Source: Planctomycetota bacterium
GTDB lineage: Bacteria > Planctomycetota > Planctomycetia > JALXBF01
Assembly: GCA_026991575.1 (NCBI GenBank)
Contig: JALXBF010000190.1
Span: forward strand, 1-32,557
DNA length: 32,557 nucleotides
Reading direction: 5' to 3'
Every line of letters begins with the position of its first letter. Within the stretch, counting starts at the first letter, position 1. Shown piece by piece: positions 22,959 to 31,427 of this stretch. A program made the translations under genes and the position numbers. Under the pieces are notes generated by a model. The model ran no database searches and was not told the origin of the DNA. It saw only the letters and a program-made list of their open reading frames with translations.

Positions 22959-24911
22959 ATGGCCGATGCTTCTCTGCTGTTCAGGCGTCTGCGCGCGTTG
23001 TTGTCGACCTCACCACTGATCCGATCCGTCGGCGAACTGCATCACCGCGGCAAAGTCTTCTGGGCCTACGGTCCGGACGTCAGGCTCCGACCGCTGACCG
23101 ATGAGGAAATCGGCCAGCTCCGTGCTCAAGGTAATGTTGCCGAAGACTGGAAGGCCATCTGGGTGCATCCAAGTTTTCGTCCCGATCGTATCCACCAGTG
23201 CCGGATCCTGGGTTGGGCGGTGTTCGGCCCGTTGCGCGGCACGGTTGCTGTTGACGGCGTCCCGCTGCCCACTGGGGTGTATCGGACCACGCTGCGCGAC
23301 TGTGTCCTTGGTCCGGACGTCCTCGTTCAGGACGTGGCGCTGGCTGCCCGCTGCGTACTTGCGCGGCAGGCCGTGTTGTTTCGCTGTGGCACCGTGGTGG
23401 GCGGCTCGGGTAGCTTCGGCAACGGGGCGGTCGTCCATGTGGGATTGACGGCCGGAGGCCGTGAGCTGCCGCTGGTGGCCGAAGCACCGTTCGACGAGCT
23501 AGCGGCTGCAGCTCTGGACGGCAACCGCTCGGCACACGATGAACTGCTGGCACTTGGACGTGAGTATGCCACCCATCTGCGCGCCGACTGCACCGTGCTC
23601 TTGCCTCGCGCCGCTATCCTGCGCAGCGATAAGGTAGAGAACGTGCTACTCGGACCCGGTGCTGTGATCGACGGAGCAGCCCACGTCGCCTCGACAACAC
23701 TACTAGCCGACGAGCACCTGGTTGCGCGCATCGGGCCCGGCTGTATCGTGAGGGAATCGGTTCTGCAGTGGGGTGCACGCGTGACAGACGGAGCCATCGT
23801 CGAGCGGACCCTGGTGGGCGAAGCAGCGACCGTTGCGCGGCTGGCTCGCGTCTGCCACGCCATCATTGGTCCAAACAGCACGCTGCAACAGGGGGAGGCT
23901 ACGTCGGTACTGGTGGGACCCTTCACTGCCATGAACCACGAAGCCCTCCTGATCGCCGCCCTCTGGCCGGACGGCCGCGGTAATGTCAGTGCCGGTGCAC
24001 GGATTGGTTCAAACCACACTGGGAAAGCACCCGATCAAGAGGCCTTTCTGGGTGAGGGGTTGTTCGTGGGGCTGGGTTGCGCGGTGAAGTTCCCGGTGGA
24101 CTTCTCGAAAGCGGCGTATACCCTGGTGGCTGCTGGGGCCTGTCTGCTCCCGCAGCGGGTCGGCTATCCATTCTCACTGATCCTGCCTCCCAAGCACCGG
24201 CCAGCCGGCGTGGCCGAAGGCCTGAACGAGATCATCCCGGGTTGGCTACTGTACGCCAGCCCGTACACCGTGCTGCGCAATGAGCTGAAGTATGCTGGTC
24301 GGAACCGAGCAGTGCACCAGGCGGTTCGGACCGAGCTCTTCGACCTGCGCCTGCTCCGAGCAATGAACGATGCCGTCCGAAGGCTTACGGACTTGGACCG
24401 TGTGCAGGCGGACTACTACACGGAGAAGCATGATCCACTGCTGGGCAAGAACTTCCTCGTTGAAGCGAACCGGCCGCTTGCGGTTGCCGCTTACCGCACC
24501 TGGGTTCGGCGCGCCGCGCTGCGGGCGTTGTGGCAGCTGCTGAAACAGTCATCGGGCTCGGATCTCCAGCAAGTGCTTCTCCGGGCCGCGGCCGATCCGA
24601 CCGTGTCCTGGGCGCTGGAACACGGCTACGTGGATCGGACCATGCTCAGCCGCGATGGACTGGCAGCGGCCCTTCAGGAACTGCTGCGGATCGAACACGA
24701 GATTGCGGTCGCGGTGGAGCAGAGTAAGAGCCGAGAGTATCGCCGAGGCTGCCGTATTATGCCGGACCTGTACGAACAAGTGCACCCGCTGCCTTCCGAC
24801 GACGGTGTGGTGCGGCACTGTTGGCAGCGGGTCCATGAGCTCAGCGACGACGTGACACGTTTCCTGCTCACTCACGGGCTGGCCACGCCCGGCCTGCGCC
24901 AGCGGCGCTGA
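22959..24911 (+). CDS. DUF4954-family left-handed beta-helix protein
   Basis: This 650-residue protein matches the DUF4954 pattern as I know it. An N-terminal region has RPLTDEEIGQLRAQGNVAED followed by WKAIWVHPSFRPDRIHQC. A long series of short hydrophobic repeats follows, typical of hexapeptide/left-handed beta-helix proteins (roughly residues 90-345, for example VLLGPGAVIDGAAHV, RIGPGCIVRESVLQWGARV, IGPNSTLQQGEAT). Then come IGSNHTGKAPDQEAFLGEGLF and a helical C-terminal third (about 420-650). Related folds occur in nucleotidyl- and acyltransferases, so an enzymatic role in envelope or sugar metabolism is possible, but no catalytic residues are assigned. GAGG lies 7 nt before the ATG. It is followed by the amino-sugar gene group. 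Confidence 0.8.
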   Translation: MADASLLFRRLRALLSTSPLIRSVGELHHRGKVFWAYGPDVRLRPLTDEEIGQLRAQGNVAEDWKAIWVHPSFRPDRIHQCRILGWAVFGPLRGTVAVDGVPLPTGVYRTTLRDCVLGPDVLVQDVALAARCVLARQAVLFRCGTVVGGSGSFGNGAVVHVGLTAGGRELPLVAEAPFDELAAAALDGNRSAHDELLALGREYATHLRADCTVLLPRAAILRSDKVENVLLGPGAVIDGAAHVASTTLLADEHLVARIGPGCIVRESVLQWGARVTDGAIVERTLVGEAATVARLARVCHAIIGPNSTLQQGEATSVLVGPFTAMNHEALLIAALWPDGRGNVSAGARIGSNHTGKAPDQEAFLGEGLFVGLGCAVKFPVDFSKAAYTLVAAGACLLPQRVGYPFSLILPPKHRPAGVAEGLNEIIPGWLLYASPYTVLRNELKYAGRNRAVHQAVRTELFDLRLLRAMNDAVRRLTDLDRVQADYYTEKHDPLLGKNFLVEANRPLAVAAYRTWVRRAALRALWQLLKQSSGSDLQQVLLRAAADPTVSWALEHGYVDRTMLSRDGLAAALQELLRIEHEIAVAVEQSKSREYRRGCRIMPDLYEQVHPLPSDDGVVRHCWQRVHELSDDVTRFLLTHGLATPGLRQRR

Positions 24912-25085
24912 GCGGCCAGGTTAGCCTGCGCGACGACGTGTTCTGATCGCCCGGGAGTGTGCCCCCTCGGCGGCCGGCCTGTGCGTGCCGGCACCGTTCA
25001 GCATCCCCCCTGGGGTAGAATTAACACGATTCCCACATGTTTCGCAGGCCTGGTTTCCGCGCAGCGACTGGGAGCGACCGAACCG

Positions 25086-26984
25086 ATGCCTTTGACGACG
25101 CTGCCTGTCACGAAGGAATTCCTTGACATGCGTTTGACTAAGGTGCCGACGCGGGTCTTCCGCGCCAGCACCGCAGCCAGCCGCTACGTTGCCCGGCTCA
25201 TTGCCGACTTGATCCGAGAGCGGCAGGCTGAGGGACGGCCCTGTGTGCTGGGCCTCGCCACCGGCTCCACCCCCGTGGGCGTCTACCGCGAACTGATTCG
25301 GATGCACCGCGAGGAGGGTTTAGACTTCTCCAACGTGATCACCTTCAACCTGGACGAGTACTATCCGATGGATCCGTCGCGGTTGCAGAGCTATCGCAAC
25401 TGGATGGATCGCGTTTTCTTCAACCACGTGAACATTCGCCCCGAGAACACGCACGTGCCCGATGGTTCGATCCCGCCGGACCAGGTCGAGGAGTACTGCG
25501 AGCGGTACGAGCAGATGATCCAGGAGGCCGGCGGGCTTGATCTTCAGCTGCTGGGCATTGGCCGCACCGGGCACATCGGCTTTAACGAACCAGGTTCCAC
25601 CGTCGACAGCCGGACCAGGCTGGTTACGCTCGATCCGGTAACTCGCAAGGATGCCGCCAGCGACTTCTTTGGTGAAGACAACGTGCCGTTGCAAGGAATC
25701 ACGATGGGCGTGGGCACGATCCTGTCGGCCGGCAAGATCGTGCTGATGGCTTTTGGCGAGCACAAGGCCGCGATCGTCCAGCAAGCGGTGGAGGGGCCAG
25801 TGACCGAGAGTGTGCCGGCCAGCTTCCTGCAGACGCACCCTGACGCTCAGTTCGTGTTGGATGAAGCGGCTGCCGCAAAGCTGACCGAGATCGATACCCC
25901 GTGGCTGGTGGGCTCTGTGGAATGGACTCCGACGCTGGTCAAGAAGGCGATGATCTGGTTGTGTATGCGGGTGAACAAAGCGCTGTTGAAACTGGAGGAT
26001 GACGACCTCCGTAATCACGGCCTTCATGAACTGCTCCGCGAATACGGCCCGGCTCAGCGAATCGCCCAGGACGTGTTCCAGCAGATGATGGCTACGGTCT
26101 GTTTCACGCCGTCCGGTTCGGACCGGCGGCGCATCGTGGTGTTCAGCCCGCACCCGGACGACGACGTCATTAGCATGGGCGGCACGCTGTTGCACCTGAC
26201 GCGGGTCGGGCATGACGTGCACGTTGCGTACATGACCAGCGGGAACATTGCGGTTTTCGACCACGATGTCGAGCGGTACGTGGACTTCGTGCTTCGTTTT
26301 CTCCGTGTCTTTGAGATCCCGGACAAGCGAGCCGCGGAGTTAGCCCGTGACGTGCGTCGGTTCATCGCCCGCAAGAAGCCGGGCGACGTGGACAGCTACG
26401 AGGTCCGGGAGATCAAGACCCTGATCCGGGAGATCGAAGCACGTGCGGCTGCCATGCATCTGGGCGTGCCCGATGAGAACCTGCATTTCCTCCGGCTGCC
26501 GTTCTACGAGACCGGAGCGATTGAGAAGAACCCGGTCACGGAAGCGGACATCGAGATCATCGAGCGGCTGCTTTCCGAGGTGCAGCCCCATGACATCTAC
26601 CTCGCCGGTGACCTTTCCGACCCGCACGGCACGCACCGAGTCTGTGCCGACGCAATCCTGACCGCAGTACGCCGCGGCCGCTACGGGCCTCAGCCACTGA
26701 ACGTCTGGCTCTACCGTGGTGCCTGGCAGGAGTGGGCACCGCACGAGATCGACAAGGCAGTGCCGTTGACGCCCGAGGACCTGCGTCAAAAGCGCAAGGC
26801 TATCTTCATGCACGAAAGCCAGAAGGATGAGGCGATGTTCCCGGGCCCGTATGACGAGCGGGAGTTCTGGGAGCGAGCCGAGGACCGCAATCGGCACACG
26901 GCCGACCTGTACAACCGGCTCGGCTTGCCCGAGTATTACGCCATGGAAGGGTTCGTCCGCTGGACGCCGGACGACGTCCTCTGA
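25086..26984 (+). CDS. nagB: NagB-like glucosamine-6-phosphate deaminase fused to a PIG-L (LmbE) deacetylase domain
   Basis: The protein has 632 residues from the ATG at 25086; the ATG at 25128 is also possible. Residues about 20-275 form a NagB/6-phosphogluconolactonase-type sugar isomerase: LGLATGSTPVGVYREL (55-70), FNLDEYYPM (87-95) and LLGIGRTGHIGFNEPGS (155-171), with catalytic H163 and E168. A linker of about 75 residues follows (includes SVEWTPTLVKKAMIWL). Residues about 348-632 are a PIG-L deacetylase: VVFSPHPDDDVISMGGTL with the zinc-binding HPDD at 356-359, and the later DLSDPHGTHRVCADA supplying another His ligand. NagB deaminates glucosamine-6-phosphate to fructose-6-phosphate; PIG-L enzymes deacetylate GlcNAc-type groups, so one chain may do both steps. 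This architecture is known in Bacteroidetes and planctomycetes. A TAGAAT box at 25016-25021 could be its -10. Confidence 0.9.
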   Translation: MPLTTLPVTKEFLDMRLTKVPTRVFRASTAASRYVARLIADLIRERQAEGRPCVLGLATGSTPVGVYRELIRMHREEGLDFSNVITFNLDEYYPMDPSRLQSYRNWMDRVFFNHVNIRPENTHVPDGSIPPDQVEEYCERYEQMIQEAGGLDLQLLGIGRTGHIGFNEPGSTVDSRTRLVTLDPVTRKDAASDFFGEDNVPLQGITMGVGTILSAGKIVLMAFGEHKAAIVQQAVEGPVTESVPASFLQTHPDAQFVLDEAAAAKLTEIDTPWLVGSVEWTPTLVKKAMIWLCMRVNKALLKLEDDDLRNHGLHELLREYGPAQRIAQDVFQQMMATVCFTPSGSDRRRIVVFSPHPDDDVISMGGTLLHLTRVGHDVHVAYMTSGNIAVFDHDVERYVDFVLRFLRVFEIPDKRAAELARDVRRFIARKKPGDVDSYEVREIKTLIREIEARAAAMHLGVPDENLHFLRLPFYETGAIEKNPVTEADIEIIERLLSEVQPHDIYLAGDLSDPHGTHRVCADAILTAVRRGRYGPQPLNVWLYRGAWQEWAPHEIDKAVPLTPEDLRQKRKAIFMHESQKDEAMFPGPYDEREFWERAEDRNRHTADLYNRLGLPEYYAMEGFVRWTPDDVL

Positions 26985-27098
26985 GGCGCAGCGACCACCG
27001 GCATAGGATCGGGCATCGACCCGAGTAAGCCACCGATAGCTCGCAGCCCGAGCAGCGCCGGTGGTATGGATTGCTGGCCTCGGCGGCGACCGCACCAG

Positions 27099-27944
27099 CT
27101 AGCTGGATCGCCCGGCGAACGGTACGACGTTGACCGATTGTCCCGCACCATGGCTGCGTGCGTGGCGCTGCTGTAGCTCTCTGGTCAACTGCTCGACGTG
27201 GCGGTAGTAGTCGGCTTGTTGCAACTCGGCAGCCGCCGCAGCATCCAGGAGAAAGATCACATCCGGGTGAAGCTGAAGCGCGGACGCAGGGCAAGCGGCC
27301 GTGACCGGTCCTTCGATGGCACGGGCCACGGCTTCGGCTTTGTTCGGGCCGCTTGCCAGCAGCAGGATCCGTCGTGCTTCCAGGATGGTACCGATGCCCA
27401 TCGTTAGTGCGTACCGCGGCACGTCTGCAGGTGAATCGAAAAAGCGTGCGTTGTCGCGGATTGTCTCGGCTCGGAGCACCACCGGACGGGTGCGACTGGC
27501 CAGCGACGACCCCGGCTCGTTGAATCCGATGTGGCCGTTGCGGCCGATACCGAGTACTTGTAGGTCGATACCCCCGGCGGCACGGATCTGCTGCTCGTAC
27601 GCTTCGGCTGCCGCCAGCGGGTCGTCGGGCTGAGCCGGTGGAATGTGTGTGGCCCGCGGTCGCTCGCGCAAGCGGCCGAAGAGATGCTCCTCCATGAAGT
27701 GGTGGTAGCTCTGCGGGTGATCCTCCGGAATGCCCAAATACTCATCCAGATTGAACGTGACCACCTGCGAGAAGTCTAACTCCCCGTCGTTCTCCAGCCG
27801 CACCAGCTCATCATAAAGCCCGACGGGCGTGCTACCGGTAGCCAATCCGAGCACGAGGTTGGGCTTCGCGCACAAGGCCTGCGCCACGAACTCGGCAGCC
27901 CGCTGGCTCAGCTCCGCGTAGTCGTCGGTGATGATGATTCGCAT
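27099..27944 (-). CDS. nagB: Glucosamine-6-phosphate deaminase NagB (stand-alone)
   Basis: This protein has 281 residues from the ATG at 27944, which has GAGGG 6 nt before it; the open frame extends to 28187 but its leader is low-complexity and unconserved. It has the complete NagB pattern: VLGLATGSTPVGLYDEL (31-47), FNLDEYLGI (64-72), LGIGRNGHIGFNEPGSSLAS (131-150) and TMGIGTILEARRILLLASG. The GRNGHIGFNE form is that of Bacillus-type NagB. The C-terminus reaches about residue 245 in family terms, then an unconserved tail. It is convergent with the fusion gene (113 nt apart) and divergent from the PIG-L gene (190 nt), so each probably has its own control. It is more similar in length to typical NagB than the fused copy is. 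Confidence 0.94.
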   Translation of the reverse strand: MRIIITDDYAELSQRAAEFVAQALCAKPNLVLGLATGSTPVGLYDELVRLENDGELDFSQVVTFNLDEYLGIPEDHPQSYHHFMEEHLFGRLRERPRATHIPPAQPDDPLAAAEAYEQQIRAAGGIDLQVLGIGRNGHIGFNEPGSSLASRTRPVVLRAETIRDNARFFDSPADVPRYALTMGIGTILEARRILLLASGPNKAEAVARAIEGPVTAACPASALQLHPDVIFLLDAAAAAELQQADYYRHVEQLTRELQQRHARSHGAGQSVNVVPFAGRSS

Positions 27945-28134
27945 TGGTAGCCCTCGCGTCGCTGCAACGCCATTGCCCCCGCGGGGGCATGTGCGGACCG
28001 TGTGTGGGCCGATCGGTTCAGTACTGTTGCAACCGCCGTCCACCCCTCGGTCTGTTCTATTATTGGTGCCGGAACCGGCCCCAGCAGCGCGTGTGTCTGG
28101 AGGGGAGGTCCGCCGGTGCGTGGAGGTAAGACCG

Positions 28135-28935
28135 ATGCCTAAGGAATCCGCGAGCAAGTCACCCAGCGAGTTGCGTGTCTTGGCCATCCATGCTCATCCG
28201 GATGACGTGGAGTTTCAATGCGCCGGTACGCTGGCGCTGTTAAAGCAACTCGGCTGCCAGATCACGATTGCGACCATGACGCCGGGTGATTGCGGCTCGG
28301 ACGAACTTGGTCCGGATGAGATTGCCGCGGTGCGCCGCGCGGAAGCGCGGCGGTCCGCCCAGTTGCTGGGAGCTGCGTACGTGTGCCTTGAATTCCGCGA
28401 CCTTCAGATCGACATCAACACTGACGCGCGCCGCCGTGTGGTCGAGGCGCTGCGCCGCACCCGCCCCGACATCATCTTCACGGCCCCTCCCGTTGACTAC
28501 ATGACCGACCACGAACACACGAGCCGCCTGGTGCGCGACGCAGCTTTCATCGCATCTATCCGCAACTACGCCACGCATGAGTGGGATCCGGCCCCCCCGC
28601 TGGACCACATTCCGTACCTGTACTACGTCGACCCCGTCGAGGGTGTGGATTGGTTCGGGCAGCGTATCGAGCCGCACTTCTACGTCGATATCACGGACAT
28701 GTTCGAGCTGAAACGCCAGATGCTCGCCTGCCACGAGAGCCAGCGGGCCTGGCTGCTGAAGCAGCATGGTATTGACGAGTACCTGAACGCTCAGGAGCAG
28801 TGGTCGGCGCAGCGGGGCTCGGAGGTGGGCGTCAAGTACGCCGAGGCGTTCCGTCAGCATGTGGGCCACCCGTACCCGAAGGACAATATTCTAAGCCGGC
28901 TGCTGGGCAGCCGTGTCCGTGTGCGCACACAATAG
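28135..28935 (+). CDS. PIG-L (LmbE) family GlcNAc-type deacetylase, BshB-like
   Basis: This is a 266-residue zinc deacetylase. VLAIHAHPDDVEFQCAGTLA (15-34) has the AHPDD metal site (H21, D23-D24), and DYMTDHEHTSRLVRDAAF (120-137) the second site (H125 and H127, with D124). Substrates of the family are N-acetylglucosamine conjugates, including GlcNAc-malate in bacillithiol synthesis (BshB) and GlcNAc-inositol (MshB). The overall layout is nearest BshB1, but bshA and bshC are not nearby, so I do not use that name. The ATG at 28135 has GGAGG 8 nt before it, and the longer frame from 27928 overlaps the opposite-strand nagB. Its neighbours suggest a role in amino-sugar recycling. Confidence 0.87.
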   Translation: MPKESASKSPSELRVLAIHAHPDDVEFQCAGTLALLKQLGCQITIATMTPGDCGSDELGPDEIAAVRRAEARRSAQLLGAAYVCLEFRDLQIDINTDARRRVVEALRRTRPDIIFTAPPVDYMTDHEHTSRLVRDAAFIASIRNYATHEWDPAPPLDHIPYLYYVDPVEGVDWFGQRIEPHFYVDITDMFELKRQMLACHESQRAWLLKQHGIDEYLNAQEQWSAQRGSEVGVKYAEAFRQHVGHPYPKDNILSRLLGSRVRVRTQ

Positions 28936-29066
28936 CCGCGTCAGCCGGCCGGCACCCCAGGGTTCCTGGAGCACGCTGCGTCGGTCGATTCGCCAGACGG
29001 CGGCAGGATCGGTCGCTGTCGAGATGATCACCTGACCGGCTGCCTGGCGTGCAGCTGGCGTTGGAT

Positions 29067-29096
29067 TTGACCTGAGCCGCTGTACGTTTGTACACT
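29067..29096 (+). promoter_or_regulatory. lexA promoter (sigma-70 type)
   Basis: TTGACC (29067-29072) is separated by 18 nt from TACACT (29091-29096), reasonable matches to TTGACA and TATAAT. Transcription would begin near 29103, about 50 nt before the lexA ATG. The palindrome at 29081-29094 covers the spacer and most of the -10. Confidence 0.55.
29081..29094. promoter_or_regulatory. Probable LexA operator
   Basis: TGTAC-GTTT-GTACA is a perfect 5-4-5 palindrome 59 nt before the lexA ATG and overlaps the -10 box of the predicted promoter. LexA genes are commonly autoregulated through palindromes of this shape (GAAC-N4-GTTC in Gram-positives and TGTTC-N4-GAACA in Verrucomicrobia), so this is most likely the SOS box of this lineage. 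Confidence 0.7.
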
Positions 29097-29152
29097 ACAG
29101 TGCGCAGCGTACCGAGGCCTTAGCGGACCGCGTGTTCAGTGGAGCTCGTGGC

Positions 29153-29767
29153 ATGATGCCAGCAGACCCCGATGCTCTGACCCCGCGTCAGCGTGAGATC
29201 TACGAGTTCATCCGCTCCTATGTGGCCGCAACCGGCTACGCCCCGTCGGTGCGCGAGATTTGTGAGGCCGTCAAGATCCGCTCGCCAAACGGGGTCCTCG
29301 GCCACTTGCGCGTCCTGGAACGCAAGCGGCTCATTGAACGGGAGCCACGCAAGTCCCGCAGCATTCGCCTGAAGCAAGACCCGCCGCTGACGCCTCGGCT
29401 GCCGATCGCTGGCGTGATCGCTGCGGGTCTGCCCGTGGAGGCGGTCGAGGACCTGGAGATGATCGACTTCAGTGATCTGTTTAACCAGCCGAACCTCTTT
29501 GTGCTTCGGGTGCGGGGCGACTCGATGATCGAGGACCAGATCGCGGACGGAGACTACGTTATCGTGCGCCGCCAGCCGATGGCGCGCAACGGGCAGGTGG
29601 TCGTGGCTTTGGTAGACAACCAGGATGCCACCCTGAAGCGCTTCTATCGCGAGCGGAACACGGTACGACTGGAACCGGCCAACAGTCAGATGGAACCGAT
29701 TGTTCGCCACGCCCGGGACGTGGAGATCATCGGTGTGGTCATCGGTGTGATTCGCCGCTATGAGTAG
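29153..29767 (+). CDS. lexA: SOS repressor LexA
   Basis: LexA represses DNA-damage genes and cleaves itself when RecA filaments form. The 204-residue protein has an N-terminal winged helix (LTPRQREIYEFIRSY at 9-23, GYAPSVREICEAVKIRSPNG at 28-47) and a C-terminal S24 peptidase domain. The self-cleavage site is A91-G92 (GVIAAGLPVEA), the nucleophile S124 (RGDSMIEDQIADGDYVIV) and the general base K162 (VALVDNQDATLKRF), all intact. I start at the ATG at 29153 because GGAG lies 8 nt before it; the frame is also open from a GTG at 29132. A palindromic operator lies over its promoter. The following reductase gene starts 6 nt after the stop and may be cotranscribed. Confidence 0.96.
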   Translation: MMPADPDALTPRQREIYEFIRSYVAATGYAPSVREICEAVKIRSPNGVLGHLRVLERKRLIEREPRKSRSIRLKQDPPLTPRLPIAGVIAAGLPVEAVEDLEMIDFSDLFNQPNLFVLRVRGDSMIEDQIADGDYVIVRRQPMARNGQVVVALVDNQDATLKRFYRERNTVRLEPANSQMEPIVRHARDVEIIGVVIGVIRRYE

Positions 29768-29773
29768 GCACCT

Positions 29774-30745
29774 ATGGCAGGACGCGCTCGGATCCTGGTT
29801 TACGGCGCCGGAGCAGTGGGCAGTCTGCTGGGCGGCTTTCTGGCCAAAGCCGGGCATGCCGTCACGCTGCTGGGCCGCCCCCAGCGGATGCAGGCGGTCC
29901 GTGAGTACGGCCTCAAGATCGACGGCATCTGGGGTACTCATCACGTCTCCGAAGGGCTCGATCCGGTCGCCTCGCCCGAAGCGCTGAGGGGGCGGTGCTT
30001 CGACTTCGTGCTCGTGACGGTCAAAGCGTACGACACGGCCGAAGTGGCCGACGTACTGGCCCGGGCGCCTTTCGAGTATCGGATCGCGGTCAGTGTTCAG
30101 AACGGGTACGGCAACGTAGAGACGCTGGCCGACCGGATCGGCAGGGCGAGAGTGTTGGGCGGTCGGATCATCACGGGTGTGGCGACAATCTCAGCAACGC
30201 ACGTGCGTGTGACGGTCAGTGCCGATGCTCTGCGTATCGGGCCTGCGTTCGACGATGACCAGTCGACATGGCCGGCCGCCGTGGAGATCGCCGGCACGCT
30301 TGCTGCCGCGGGCATCCCTGCCGAGCCGACGCGCAGCTACCGTCAATACCTCTGGGACAAGATCCTCTACAACGCTGCGCTGAATCCACTCGGTGCGCTG
30401 CTGCACGCGACCTATGGGCAGCTGGCCGAGCATCCCGGTGTCCGGGCCATCATGGATTGCATCATCCGAGAGGCGTACGCGGTGATGGACGCGCTGGACA
30501 TACCACGGTTCCTTGCTACGGCCGACGAGTATCTGGCGCAGTTCTACGGCAGGCTGGTCCCGGCCACCGCAGACCATTACCCCTCGATGCTGCAGGATCT
30601 TCGCCAGCGGGCTCGTACGGAGATCGACGCCCTTAACGGCGCAATCGCGCAACTGGCAGCCCAGGCAAACGTGCCGGCCCCGGTCAACGAAATGCTCACC
30701 GCCATGATCCACGTGCGGGAGCGCACGCGGCGAAGCGAGCTGTAG
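29774..30745 (+). CDS. panE: 2-dehydropantoate 2-reductase (PanE/ApbA family)
   Basis: This 323-residue NADPH-dependent reductase of the PanE/ApbA family catalyses ketopantoate reduction to pantoate, a step towards coenzyme A. The Rossmann start RILVYGAGAVGSLLGGFLAK has the GxGxxG motif at residues 11-16, and VTVKAYDT comes later. The catalytic-lysine block YLWDKILYNAALNPLGALLH has K196. C-terminal LQDLRQRARTEIDALNG matches the family's hydroxyl-binding serine/aspartate region only loosely, so a related ketoacid reductase is possible. It starts 6 nt after lexA with no clear separate promoter, so it may be SOS-coupled by readthrough. It converges on lspA. Confidence 0.87.
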   Translation: MAGRARILVYGAGAVGSLLGGFLAKAGHAVTLLGRPQRMQAVREYGLKIDGIWGTHHVSEGLDPVASPEALRGRCFDFVLVTVKAYDTAEVADVLARAPFEYRIAVSVQNGYGNVETLADRIGRARVLGGRIITGVATISATHVRVTVSADALRIGPAFDDDQSTWPAAVEIAGTLAAAGIPAEPTRSYRQYLWDKILYNAALNPLGALLHATYGQLAEHPGVRAIMDCIIREAYAVMDALDIPRFLATADEYLAQFYGRLVPATADHYPSMLQDLRQRARTEIDALNGAIAQLAAQANVPAPVNEMLTAMIHVRERTRRSEL

Positions 30746-30796
30746 CGGTGCGAGCCTCTCAGCGGCCGGCGCCATATGTCCTGGTCACGTCACGGC

Positions 30797-30812
30797 CCAG
30801 GTCATCACCTGG
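30797..30812. terminator. Hairpin between convergent panE and lspA
   Basis: CCAGGT (30797-30802) pairs with ACCTGG (30807-30812) around CATC. It lies 51 nt after the panE stop and covers the lspA stop codon (30805-30807). No T-run follows on either strand, so it may work as a bidirectional terminator only with help or merely block transcript ends. Confidence 0.4.
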
Positions 30813-31356
30813 CAGGTCCCGACGGTCCGGCCTGGCTGCGGTCGGGTTCGTCGTCCGGCGACAGGAACGCGTGCGCGGCCAGCAACAGGGCACCGACGAC
30901 CAGCGCGCTGTCGGCCAGATTGAAGATTGGCCAGTCGTAGACCACGAGCCGCACGTCCAGGAAGTCGCGCACGTGTCCGTGCACAACCCGGTCAAAGCCG
31001 TTGCCCAGGCTACCTCCCAACACCAGGCCCAGGGCCAGCGCTGGCCAGGCCCCCAGCGCGCTGCCCCGGCAAAACACCCAGTAGCTGATGGCCAGCGCCG
31101 CCACCACGCTGAAGGCACCAAACATGTAGGGGGCGTACGGCCACGCTCGGCCCAGGCCCCAGAGCGCCCCTGTGTTGTAGCTGGTCGTCAGGTAAAAGAA
31201 GCCCTCGATTACCGCCACCGACGACCGCCGTCCGTACGGGTCTGGTTCACCGAGCAGGTAGAACACCAGCTCCTTCGTGGCCAGGTCCAACACCACGACC
31301 AGAAAGGCGACCGCAAGGAACAACCGCCAATGAGGTGACGGGTTGCAACGTGCCAT
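30805..31356 (-). CDS. lspA: Lipoprotein signal peptidase LspA (signal peptidase II)
   Basis: LspA cleaves signal peptides of lipidated prolipoproteins in the inner membrane. The 183-residue protein has four hydrophobic segments and the family motifs LDLATKELV (23-31), NTGALWGL (61-68), GGSLGNGFDRVVHGHVRDFLD (114-134) and WPIFNLADSALVVG (142-155). The two catalytic aspartates correspond to D131 (VRDFLD) and D149 (NLADS). The C-terminal tail is proline- and charge-rich. It would mature lipoproteins such as the redoxin at 19994. The start at the ATG at 31356 has only a distant GGAG. It lies 71 nt downstream of the partial gene on the same strand. Confidence 0.95.
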   Translation of the reverse strand: MARCNPSPHWRLFLAVAFLVVVLDLATKELVFYLLGEPDPYGRRSSVAVIEGFFYLTTSYNTGALWGLGRAWPYAPYMFGAFSVVAALAISYWVFCRGSALGAWPALALGLVLGGSLGNGFDRVVHGHVRDFLDVRLVVYDWPIFNLADSALVVGALLLAAHAFLSPDDEPDRSQAGPSGPAR

Positions 31357-31427
31357 CGATCAACACCGCTCCACAACTTCCTCACGTAGGCCGGCTCCAG
31401 CCACCATGCTCATTTTCCCGTCAATTG

